The position numbers were made by a program, and so were the translations under genes. The notes beneath the pieces are model-generated. The model ran no database searches. It saw only the letters and a program-made list of their open reading frames with translations, and was not told the origin of the DNA. Below, piece after piece: positions 5,586 through 12,151 of a stretch of DNA of 12,787 nt. The DNA is from an uncultured cyanobacterium (GTDB lineage Bacteria > Cyanobacteriota > Cyanobacteriia > CACIAM-69d), in NCBI GenBank assembly GCA_937894105.1, contig CALCTI010000702.1, forward strand, positions 1 through 12,787, in the 5' to 3' direction. Numbering within the stretch: the stretch's first letter is position 1; each line of letters begins with the position of its first letter.

Positions 5586-6335
5586 CTAAATTTGAATAAT
5601 CCCAACGACGCCAAGCACAATAGCAATAAAAAAACCTAGGGTCAGGGCGATGACGCCAAAAACGATGATTTTGCCCAGCACCTGAGCCGCCAAAGGATAG
5701 GGAGGCTTTTGCCATTTCCAGCGGTAGGTGAAGGCATCGGGATCCTGGAAGTAGCCCAAAGTCTCCAGCTGCTGGCGGTGATCGTCCCCATAGCGGGGCA
5801 TGCGTGCCTTAGGGAGTTCTCCCTCGGGGCGCTGGGGCAACACCCGCCGTCGCTGGAAGGGTACCATCGAATCCCCAAAATTGGTTTCGTACTCGTCGCT
5901 CGTAAGCAGCTCGCGAATAAAGCCCTGGAGCCCCTTCGTTGCCAACACAATGGACCAGGCTAATTCCTCGCGCTGACTGTAAACGTCACGCCCAAGGATG
6001 CGCTGTACGGCTAAGCGCACAAAGCGGTAATTGTTGTTGCACTCGTAGTTTTGTTCTCGAAAAACCTGGGAAGTGGCCAGCCCTTCGACAAAATCTCGCA
6101 CGGAGATTTGACCGGCCCGTAGCTGAGATTCCAAATTTCTCTGGCGATTGTGGGCCAGGAACTGCTGTTCGTTAAAAATTTGGCGGTAAGCGGCGGAAAT
6201 AAGGAGGTTAATATCCCCTTCGTCCAGGATTGCTCCTGAGTTAGGGGTGGCGGCAGTTTCATCTCCCGCAACCTCAAAGCCCTTTACCCGGTGGTTTTGA
6301 CTAGACGGGGTATAGGTGAGTAATGGCAGCGTCAT
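5586..6335 (-). CDS. cpcL: CpcL (CpcG2-type) membrane-anchored rod linker
   Basis: A 249-residue protein starting MTLPLLTYTPSSQNHRV. The linker domain is at about 35-160, with LLISAAYRQIFNEQQ, LRAGQISVRDFVEGLATS, NNYRFVRLAVQRILGRDVYS and LLTSDEYETNFGDSMVPFQRRR. A RYGDDHRQQL segment follows, typical of CpcG proteins. The C-terminus (about 218-247) is a hydrophobic helix, VIALTLGFFIAIVLGVVGII, replacing the core-binding tail of CpcG1. This is the hallmark of CpcL. The length equals Synechocystis CpcG2 as I recall it. CpcL nucleates core-less rods on the thylakoid membrane that feed photosystem I. The open frame reaches a TTG at 6356, but the ATG at 6335 fits the family start. Its place upstream of cpeC suggests co-expression with phycoerythrin genes. 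Confidence 0.9.
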   Translation of the reverse strand: MTLPLLTYTPSSQNHRVKGFEVAGDETAATPNSGAILDEGDINLLISAAYRQIFNEQQFLAHNRQRNLESQLRAGQISVRDFVEGLATSQVFREQNYECNNNYRFVRLAVQRILGRDVYSQREELAWSIVLATKGLQGFIRELLTSDEYETNFGDSMVPFQRRRVLPQRPEGELPKARMPRYGDDHRQQLETLGYFQDPDAFTYRWKWQKPPYPLAAQVLGKIIVFGVIALTLGFFIAIVLGVVGIIQI

Positions 6336-6881
6336 TGTTATTACGCTTGGTTTCAAAAAGACAGGATGGGGTCTCTATTGACAGGGGCGATCGCCATTGA
6401 AAGTTTCAAGACAAGATCTCAGAATTAAAAACTCCAAAAATCAGCAACCTAAAAAAGTTCAAGGGTCGAATCGCAAATCAATATCAACAGCGAAAGAGGA
6501 AAGCTCAACGGGTCTAAGTCGCAAGCTCATGGGCTTGGGCGATGTTGCCAACGCCGAAACAATCGTGAACTTAAGGGTTAGAAGGCAGCAGTGAATGGGT
6601 AAAGAATTTTTGTTATTTGGTTCTTGCCCGCTGCTGATAGTTACCGTCGACGATCCGATAAAATTGCGTCCGCGCCGTTAACGACAGGGCACATAGGTAT
6701 CGAGTCATTTTATCTGGTGGGCTTTTGGCGGCTCTTTTATTGTTACGAAACTTTTAACGATGTATTGCCTTTGAGAAAAATTATTTAGTGCTTTACCAAT
6801 TGTCAGTGGTCCATCAGTGGATGGTGAAGGGGGATTGTTATGAAATGATAAGGGGGTCAGCAATCGCTCAAAGGACGGTCT
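6336..6881. other. Divergent intergenic region between cpcL and the HEAT-repeat gene (546 bp)
   Basis: No convincing gene. It must hold promoters for both divergent genes. On the cpcL side it has a HIP1 palindrome near 6388 and two sequences resembling CcaR G-box half-sites (6468-6503). On the HEAT-gene side a hairpin CCATC-AGTG-GATGG lies at 6811-6824, and AGGGGG blocks flank an A+T-rich stretch at about 6828-6855. Confidence 0.5.
6468..6503 (-). promoter_or_regulatory. Possible CcaR G-box-like half-sites upstream of cpcL
   Basis: On the minus strand, CTTTCCTCTTT (6493-6503) matches the remembered CcaR half-site CTTTNCNATTT at 8 of 9 fixed bases. After 14 nt, ATTTGCGATTC (6468-6478) matches at 7 of 9 and keeps the TTTnCnATT core. 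They lie about 135-170 nt upstream of the cpcL ATG in the same orientation. In Synechocystis, CcaR activates cpcG2 (cpcL) in green light through such a repeat. The match is imperfect and the spacing may be wrong. Confidence 0.25.
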
Positions 6882-7571
6882 ATGAATCTTGAGGAAATTA
6901 AGCAGGCGTTGACGGACGGGGAGCCTCAGACGCGTGTAAAAGCCATGCGGCTGTTGCGAGATTATCCGGCGGATGTGGCGGTGCCGCTGTTGGAAAGCCA
7001 AATGGGACACGGAGATTTTCTGGTGCGTTCATTTATCGCCATGGGGTTGGGGCTATATCCCAGCGATCGCACCGTAAAAACCTTAAAAAAGCTTCTGGAT
7101 GACGGCGATCACAGCGTGCGGGCAGAGGCGGCCGGATCTCTGGGGCGGTGCGATGCGGAGGTGATTCCCGATTTGGTGGCGGCGTTTCGGCGGGATGATA
7201 ATTGGCTGGTGCGACGCAGTCTTTTGGAGTCCCTTGTGGAATTTCGTCAGCCGGCGGCGCTTATGGAGGTTTGTGAGCTGGCGATCGCGGGGGACAACGT
7301 TAGCGTCACCGAAGCGGCCATTGATGCGTTGACCTTGCTCCACAAAACGGAGTTTTCGGACCAAGCCCTGGAGTTGTTGCTGCCCTTTGTGTCGGACGAC
7401 TGGTGGCAAATTCGCTGGCGAACCGCTCGGTCCCTGGGGTTCTTCGAACAGGAGAAGGCGATCGCTGCCCGGCAGTTTTTGGGCAAAGACGATGACCATC
7501 GGGTGGTGGGCGGAGCCATGGAGGCGGTGATGGCGACCGACGGGAACCGTAGTAACGGGGATGACGGTTAG
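6882..7571 (+). CDS. HEAT-repeat protein (phycobilisome lyase/NblB-like superfamily)
   Basis: A 229-residue protein made of about six helical HEAT-like repeats of roughly 31 residues. Clear units are RVKAMRLLRDYPADVAVPLLESQM, LVRSFIAMGLGLYPSDRTVKTLKKLL, SVRAEAAGSLGRCDAEVIPDLVAAF, LVRRSLLESLVEF, and QIRWRTARSLGFF. It ends DDDHRVVGGAMEAV plus a polar tail. Proteins of this fold include bilin lyase subunits and chaperones (CpcE/F, CpeY/Z) and the phycobilisome degradation factor NblB. However, a very similar HEAT protein occurs widely in cyanobacteria, including ones without phycoerythrin, so a lyase role is only suggested by the neighbours. AAGGA lies 6 nt before the ATG. It is divergent from cpcL and convergent with the pentapeptide gene. 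Confidence 0.75.
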   Translation: MNLEEIKQALTDGEPQTRVKAMRLLRDYPADVAVPLLESQMGHGDFLVRSFIAMGLGLYPSDRTVKTLKKLLDDGDHSVRAEAAGSLGRCDAEVIPDLVAAFRRDDNWLVRRSLLESLVEFRQPAALMEVCELAIAGDNVSVTEAAIDALTLLHKTEFSDQALELLLPFVSDDWWQIRWRTARSLGFFEQEKAIAARQFLGKDDDHRVVGGAMEAVMATDGNRSNGDDG

Positions 7572-7591
7572 GGCGTTGGGAGGTGTCATCA

Positions 7592-7639
7592 TTTACCCCC
7601 AGAAGCGTTAAAACCCCAGGAGCTTTTACCCCCGGAAGC
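7592..7639. repeat. Three tandem 16-nt repeats, consensus TTTTACCCCCRGAAGC
   Basis: Units at 7592-7607, 7608-7623 and 7624-7639, all exactly 16 nt and differing at a few positions. They begin about 20 nt after the HEAT-gene stop. Inter-unit pairing (GCTT with AAGC, GCGTTAAA with TTTACGC) could fold them in RNA. Confidence 0.75.
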
Positions 7640-7667
7640 TTTACGCAGTGGGAAGTACAAGCCCTTT

Positions 7668-7692
7668 AAAAAAAACCAGGAACTGAATTCCT
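7668..7692 (-). terminator. Candidate intrinsic terminator of the pentapeptide-repeat gene
   Basis: On the minus-strand transcript, AGGAA-TTCAG-TTCCT forms a 5-bp stem (7678-7682 with 7688-7692), followed after two nucleotides by eight U (7668-7675). It lies about 50 nt beyond the stop of the pentapeptide gene. The stem is short and A/T-leaning, so it may be weak. Confidence 0.45.
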
Positions 7693-7741
7693 TACAGCCA
7701 TCGAGCTTGAACGTTACTTGAAAATTAGTTGATGACAGCCC

Positions 7742-8596
7742 CTAGGATCCAGAGTTCAAGCTGTCGCGGGTACTGCGGCGGGTGAAACCGTTCCAGACGT
7801 CCAGTTCGTCGGGCGATCGCCCCAGCAGGTCCGCCCGTAAATTATCCGGCAGCCCCTGAACCCGATAAAAATCCGCGCCAGTAATACTTTGGGGATTTTC
7901 CATTTGTATTCCCGTCAAATCGGCCCCGCGAAAATCCACCTGGTCCAGTTGGGCACTGTTAAACCGAGCATTGGCTAAATAAGCCCCCGTAAAGCTGGCG
8001 CGGCGCAGATCCGCACTACTAAAAGCCGCATCGGATAAATTCGCTCCGGTGAAATCGGCACCGCTTAAATACGCTCCCAGGAAATTCGCCCCGCCCAGGT
8101 CGGCCCCGCGACAGTTCACCGTATGCAGGTAAGCGCCCCCCAGTTGCGCCCGTGGACCGATCGCCCCACACCGGCGATGGTTAAAGCCCTCGGGCCATTG
8201 GGTGTCCTGGTTGTACAGCGCCACCGTCAACTGCGTCTCCTCCAGCGTCGCCTCTCGCAAATCTGCCCCGCGAATATCCGAACGATTTAAAGACGCCCCA
8301 GTCAAGTTCGCTCCCGATAAACTCGCCCCGCGCAAATCTGCCCCGCGCAAATCCGCACGCTGAAGCCATGCCCCCTGCAAATTGGCGTCTCCTAAACGGG
8401 CGTTGGTTAGCAAAATCCCCACTAAATAGGCGCCCGACAAATCAACACCATCCAAATTAACTTGATATAAGTCCAGTCGCTCTGCTTGCCCTCCCGAAAA
8501 GGGCAAGTCTGCCGGTGCCGTTTTACTGGACCCAGCTTGTATGGTTTTTCCTTGGGCGATCGCCTCTTTCAATTGGGAGGGAAGAGCGGGAGTCAT
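7742..8596 (-). CDS. Pentapeptide-repeat protein
   Basis: A 284-residue protein dominated by A(D/N)LxG pentapeptide repeats, which fold into a right-handed four-sided beta-helix. An N-terminal cap (about 1-40, SQLKEAIAQGKTIQAGSS) leads into two repeat blocks. The first runs about 40-125 (for example DLRGADLRGASLSGANLTG). A non-repeat insert follows at about 126-150 (YNQDTQWPEGFNHRRCGAIGP, often seen in cyanobacterial members). A second block runs to about 235 (AYLSGADFTGANLSDAAF). A short non-repeat tail contains PDNLRADLLGRSPDELDVWNGF. There is no signal peptide or membrane segment. The family is very common in cyanobacteria and mostly uncharacterised, so no function is assigned. No clear ribosome binding site precedes the ATG. 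It is divergent from the second CpeS-like gene. Confidence 0.85.
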   Translation of the reverse strand: MTPALPSQLKEAIAQGKTIQAGSSKTAPADLPFSGGQAERLDLYQVNLDGVDLSGAYLVGILLTNARLGDANLQGAWLQRADLRGADLRGASLSGANLTGASLNRSDIRGADLREATLEETQLTVALYNQDTQWPEGFNHRRCGAIGPRAQLGGAYLHTVNCRGADLGGANFLGAYLSGADFTGANLSDAAFSSADLRRASFTGAYLANARFNSAQLDQVDFRGADLTGIQMENPQSITGADFYRVQGLPDNLRADLLGRSPDELDVWNGFTRRSTRDSLNSGS

Positions 8597-8983
8597 AGGA
8601 AGGGAAAAATAAATATTATTGACGGGTCATAGCAACGAATCCCTGCGCCAGCGGAAACCTTGACATCAACAAAATGGCGCGAAAAACAGCGCAAACAAGA
8701 ATTGCACTCAATACAATTGAATTTTGATCAACCTTAAGTCCACGATTGTAAAAAAGCCGTAATTAAATCCTGAGTTCTTGGCAAATCTTAACGGTGATTG
8801 TTAATGGTTATGAACAAGAGCTGGGATGATTGCGGCGTCAGCAGCGTCTCGTCCTAAGCTAAAAACGTTCACAGCAAACTTTTGACTTTAGGTTTGCGAG
8901 TGGGTTGGCAATTGGATATATGCCACTGGACCTATGCAATTAGGCACGATTTTTCACAGCTTTTCAGCGTCCTTCCCAGCGTT
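8597..8983. other. Divergent intergenic region, pentapeptide gene / CpeS-like gene (387 bp)
   Basis: No gene supported, although the downstream reading frame is open back to a TTG at 8882. It is A+T rich. It contains TTGTTA-N4-TTATGA (8798-8813), a weak resemblance to the RcaC L-box, and TTGCGA-N17-TATATG near 8895-8925 as a poor promoter candidate. Confidence 0.4.
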
Positions 8984-9601
8984 ATGAACCCCACCCGTCT
9001 TATTCACCCGGCCACCATGCTGGAATTTTTCCGCAAAAGCGAAGGCACCTGGTACACCCAACGGCAGGTGCATCACTTCGACTGTAGCGATGACGAGTCG
9101 GGGGAATCAAATCTGATTGTGAAGGTATTGGCTGCGGACGCGCCGGAGGTGATTGCCATTTGCGAGCAGCAACATATCAATCCCGACCGTGCCGTGGGTG
9201 CCGCCAGTTTCGGCTGGCAGGGAAACTTGTCCACCAAAGCCTTTAATGAAAAATATGCGGCGGTGCTAGTAGACGTGCCCGATGAGGACAATCCCCAGCG
9301 GGGGAGGCTCCTGCGCGATCGCGGCTATGTGGAAGTGGTGCCGGTCATTAGCCGCTATAACTTTAGCGACGATCACGTGCTCACCATCGACACTGACTAT
9401 GACAATCATCGGGGACAAGAACGCTGCTGGTTTGTGACCGACGATGTGCGGGTGCGGGTCAGTAACGTGCGAACGGCGGGGGGCGTCAACCTAATGGCGT
9501 ACTGCTCCGAGTTCCGCTGCATTAACGATGCCATTTTGGATGAGGCGATCGCTCGTCACGCCCATCACAAACAGCCCTCGCCCACGCAAAGCAAAGCTTG
9601 A
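8984..9601 (+). CDS. Second CpcS/CpeS-family bilin lyase
   Basis: A 205-residue protein with the CpeS/CpcS pattern: MLEFFRKSEGTWYTQRQVHHF near the start, EVIAICEQQHINPDRA, RGRLLRDRGYVEVVPV, ERCWFVTDDVRVRVSNV and a terminal SEFR. It differs clearly from the product at 1137-1697, so it is a second lyase and not a duplicate. It probably serves another phycobiliprotein, for example phycocyanin or allophycocyanin Cys84 sites (CpcS/CpcU), or a phycoerythrin alpha or beta site. The adjacent pebAB genes, same strand, argue for phycoerythrobilin as substrate. The ATG at 8984 is preferred over the upstream TTG at 8882. An ATG at 9017 (residue 12) is also possible because many members begin right at M-x-F-F. 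No clear ribosome binding site is seen for either. The C-terminal HHKQPSPTQSKA tail is extra. Confidence 0.82.
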   Translation: MNPTRLIHPATMLEFFRKSEGTWYTQRQVHHFDCSDDESGESNLIVKVLAADAPEVIAICEQQHINPDRAVGAASFGWQGNLSTKAFNEKYAAVLVDVPDEDNPQRGRLLRDRGYVEVVPVISRYNFSDDHVLTIDTDYDNHRGQERCWFVTDDVRVRVSNVRTAGGVNLMAYCSEFRCINDAILDEAIARHAHHKQPSPTQSKA

Positions 9602-9665
9602 AATCATTAATACCTGCCCTGCCACTAGCTGAGAATTTTCTTAACTAAAGAGCCAGCCACCAGGT

Positions 9666-9765
9666 CACTTCCAGCAGATCAGGGTTACTTTCAAACACAG
9701 TGACAAGGGCTTTCTTGATATTACGAAACGTGTCTTTGTTTTTGCGTAAGTCAGGGCACTTCCAG
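9666..9765. repeat. CACTTCCAG direct repeat upstream of pebA
   Basis: CACTTCCAG occurs at 9666-9674 and 9757-9765, each followed by a purine-rich (C/A)AG(A/C). It lies in the 220-bp spacer before pebA. It may be a pair of regulatory sites or chance. Confidence 0.3.
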
Positions 9766-9821
9766 AAGCCTTTCTATACTTGAAATACCTTTCAAGGGCG
9801 CGATATTGCAACCTTTTTTTT

Positions 9822-10595
9822 ATGTACAAGCCTTTTCAAAAGCACCTCGAAGAAGAGATTCATCGGCGGTTTGATTTGCAACCTATGCCGTTGCCTGATG
9901 ATTTAGAACGTCAGGTTTCTGAGCGCGGCAAAAACTCGGCCACCATCCAAAGTTGGTGCTATAGCTGTTCTCAATTAAGGAAGCTTCGATATACCTATAT
10001 TGACGGCGGCACTGCGATCCAGGTCTTTAACAGTGTGATTTATCCCAGTCATCACTATGACATTCCCCTGTTGGGAATTGACCTTCTGTCATTTAATCGA
10101 CGTAGAAACGTAGTTGTTATAGATTTTCAGCCCCTATTTCGCGATGCTGACTATCAGGCTAAATATATTGAGCCGATGCGAAAAATGTACGAGTCCTTTG
10201 ATGACTTGGCTCAAAATTTAGGAATGAAGTTTTACGATGCAAATCAATATTTTTCAAAGTATCTAATTTTTGCCAAAGCGGAGGCCGATATCGTTCCTAC
10301 GCGAGTTATGGAAGCGTTTAAGGTCTATGTTAATAAGTATTTTTTAATGCTGGAAGAGGCGACGCCCCTAACGGAACCATCTGATATTCAGCGTATTGTG
10401 CAGGCTCAGAAAGATTACGATCAGTACAGTGCTGAGCGCGACCCTGCCCATGGACTTTTTAGTAGCTATTTCGGGCACGAATGGGCGGAGCGTTTCCTAT
10501 ATGAATTTTTATTTGAGGATGCGCGACCGGTGGAAACAACTGTGGGTCGTCGCCGGTCATACGCCATCTCTTACCGGTCAGCCACTGGCCATTAG
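9822..10595 (+). CDS. pebA: PebA, 15,16-dihydrobiliverdin:ferredoxin oxidoreductase
   Basis: A 257-residue ferredoxin-dependent bilin reductase starting MYKPFQKHLEEEIHRRFDL. The core has LRKLRYTYIDGGTAIQVFNSVIYP, YDIPLLGIDLLSF and VIDFQPLF. The Asp in GIDL (residue 87) matches the aspartate known to be essential in PebA. Later blocks are YDQYSAERDPAHGLFSSYFG and EWAERFLYEFLFE. PebA reduces biliverdin IX-alpha at the 15,16 double bond and hands dihydrobiliverdin to PebB. The open frame extends to a TTG at 9780, but the ATG at 9822 fits the family start. There is no ribosome binding site in the T-rich leader. The last 21 residues (VETTVGRRRSYAISYRSATGH) extend beyond the usual PebA length of about 236-243. 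pebB starts 72 nt later. Confidence 0.92.
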   Translation: MYKPFQKHLEEEIHRRFDLQPMPLPDDLERQVSERGKNSATIQSWCYSCSQLRKLRYTYIDGGTAIQVFNSVIYPSHHYDIPLLGIDLLSFNRRRNVVVIDFQPLFRDADYQAKYIEPMRKMYESFDDLAQNLGMKFYDANQYFSKYLIFAKAEADIVPTRVMEAFKVYVNKYFLMLEEATPLTEPSDIQRIVQAQKDYDQYSAERDPAHGLFSSYFGHEWAERFLYEFLFEDARPVETTVGRRRSYAISYRSATGH

Positions 10596-10667
10596 GGGAT
10601 AATCGATAGGGATTGCACGTTAACTTGTTAGGCACTTAGGAAGAATCGGGGATAGTTTTTTAGCGCC

Positions 10668-11408
10668 ATGACCTTATATCAACCGTTTTTAGATTATGCG
10701 ATCGCCACTTTGAACGAACGGTTGGACTTGCAGCCTTACCCGATTCCGGCGGGGTTTGAACAGAAGGAAGCCAGCGTTGGCAGCAAAACCAGAGCCCAAA
10801 CAGTTACTACCACCAGCTACGCTGTCTGCTCTAAAAAGCTGCGGCAGATTCGAGCGGCCCATGTGCAAGGGGGGGGGCTGGTGCAGGTGCTGAACTTTGT
10901 AATTTTTCCTCGCCTTGACTATGATTTGCCCTTTTTTGGGGCCGACTTGGTCACCTTGCCAGGGGGACATTTGATTGCGATTGATATGCAGCCCTTGTTT
11001 GGCGATCGCGATAGCTACCGAGCTAAATATGCCGATCCAGTAATGGAAACGTTCAAAAAATATCAGGTTAATTTGCCCTGGGGTGGCGATTTTCCTGAGG
11101 AAGCAAAGGCATTTTTCTCCCCAGCATTTTTATGGACTCGCCCAAAAGAAACAGAGGCAGTTGAAACCCATGTTTTCGATGCATTTAAAGATTACTTAGC
11201 GCTGTATTTAGACTTTGTAGATGCGGCCGAAAAAATGCAAACGACTGAGCATTCGGAAATTCACGCGGCCCATTTACGCTACTTAAGATATAGAGCGGAA
11301 AAAGACCCGGCACGGGGTATGTTTAAGCGTTTTTACGGTGAAGAATGGACCGAGGAATATATCCACGGATTCTTATTTGATTTAGAGCGCCAGTTGGCGG
11401 CTGCCTAA
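10668..11408 (+). CDS. pebB: PebB, phycoerythrobilin:ferredoxin oxidoreductase
   Basis: A 246-residue bilin reductase homologous to the preceding protein. It has RQIRAAHVQGGGLVQVLNFVIFP, YDLPFFGADLVTL with the conserved Asp93 of the GxDL motif, LIAIDMQPLF, RYRAEKDPARGMFKRFYG and EEWTEEYIHGFLFD. PebB reduces 15,16-dihydrobiliverdin on the A-ring diene to 3Z-phycoerythrobilin. It works with PebA by direct substrate transfer. The residues HVQGGGLVQVLNFVI and the phenylalanine-rich SPAFLW region are PebB-like. A PebA-PebB order with a 72-nt gap is the usual pebAB operon. It converges on the phycobiliprotein-like gene, with only 70 bp between the two stops. Confidence 0.92.
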   Translation: MTLYQPFLDYAIATLNERLDLQPYPIPAGFEQKEASVGSKTRAQTVTTTSYAVCSKKLRQIRAAHVQGGGLVQVLNFVIFPRLDYDLPFFGADLVTLPGGHLIAIDMQPLFGDRDSYRAKYADPVMETFKKYQVNLPWGGDFPEEAKAFFSPAFLWTRPKETEAVETHVFDAFKDYLALYLDFVDAAEKMQTTEHSEIHAAHLRYLRYRAEKDPARGMFKRFYGEEWTEEYIHGFLFDLERQLAAA

Positions 11409-11478
11409 TTGAATAAAACGTGGATCGAATAATCAATAACTATTAGAGACTAGTCGATTAATATCAATTAGTTTTTAT

Positions 11479-12081
11479 CTAGAAAGCTTCCAAAGCGGCA
11501 ATGAGTGGCGAAAAATTCTCATTGATGATGTCAGTAAGATCGTTCTCATGGGCGGGCTGACAGTGGGTGCAGCTAGCGATCGCCAACGCCCGAATCCCCA
11601 CCACCATCGCAGGCAAAGGAACCTGAAGCTCCTCGTAAAGCAGCGCCATATAGCCCAACCCTTCCTGGCTTAAATAGCCACTGCTATTGCCCGCCAAACC
11701 GTAGCTAACACAGCGCAAAAACTGCCAAAAATCTCGCCAGCACGCCTCTGCCCGATGTTTAGGATACAGGTCGCCACCGCTGCCGGTAATACCGGGAAAG
11801 TCAATCAATACCTGCCCTCGCGCCTCGGTAACGATGGTGCTAGCCAGGTCCCGAAATTGACGGGAGAGATGAAGCTTTGTAGGGTCCAGGGCATTTAATG
11901 CGCCCCCTTCTTCCAGATCTGCTTCGATGCTTCTAATAGCGTCGTCACAGAGAAAGCGAAACTCGTTGTCAGCCGCTTGAAACGCTTCAATTACAGTGGC
12001 TGGCAGGCGCTCTTCCCAACCGGCAAAGCTGACAATGCGGGCTTTAGGGATAAGCTCTTTGGCGCGATCGCTAAGTTGCAT
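11479..12081 (-). CDS. Divergent phycobiliprotein-like protein with conserved bilin-binding Cys
   Basis: A 200-residue phycobiliprotein-fold protein. RAEACWRDFWQFLRCVSYGLA (Cys114, Arg116, Asp117) aligns with the alpha/beta Cys84 region (C-x-RD-x5-LR-x2-xY). It is followed by a GYLSQEGLGYMALLYEELQVPLPAMVVGIRAL segment that matches the F, G and H helices. Arg and Asp at +2 and +3 are the residues that hold the bilin. Unlike true subunits, it has about 30-40 extra N-terminal residues (MQLSDRAKELIPKARIVSFA). Its C-terminal part contains CTHCQPAH (Cys171, His173, Cys174, His178). Cys45 and Cys124 are also present. It is not an ApcA/B/D/F, CpcA/B or CpeA/B. AplA-type allophycocyanin-like proteins of F. 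diplosiphon are a possible relative, but I cannot confirm that. It follows the small acidic gene by 70 nt and converges on pebAB. The function is unknown, perhaps a bilin carrier or sensor. Confidence 0.75.
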   Translation of the reverse strand: MQLSDRAKELIPKARIVSFAGWEERLPATVIEAFQAADNEFRFLCDDAIRSIEADLEEGGALNALDPTKLHLSRQFRDLASTIVTEARGQVLIDFPGITGSGGDLYPKHRAEACWRDFWQFLRCVSYGLAGNSSGYLSQEGLGYMALLYEELQVPLPAMVVGIRALAIASCTHCQPAHENDLTDIINENFSPLIAALEAF

Positions 12082-12151
12082 AGGGACTAACCAGGCTACA
12101 CATAAAAGTTTAGTTTAAGTTTAGAAACCGCCGACAGAGTGGAGAAGGGCA

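Noticed and set aside
6397..6594. 65-codon plus-strand open frame upstream of cpcL
   Set aside because: Lys/Ser/Gln-rich translation with no motif, lying over the likely cpcL promoter region.
6705..7592. Minus-strand open frames opposite the HEAT-repeat gene
   Set aside because: The plus-strand frame has regular HEAT repeats and a good ribosome binding site. The antisense translations are low-complexity mirrors.
8882..8983. TTG-initiated N-terminal extension of the second CpeS-like protein
   Set aside because: The 34 extra residues have no counterpart in the family, and the ATG at 8984 or 9017 fits the conserved start.
11409..11478. Bidirectional terminator between pebB and the phycobiliprotein-like gene
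   Set aside because: The 70-bp stretch is A+T rich with a GACTAGTC palindrome and a short T run, but I found no stable stem directly before the T run.
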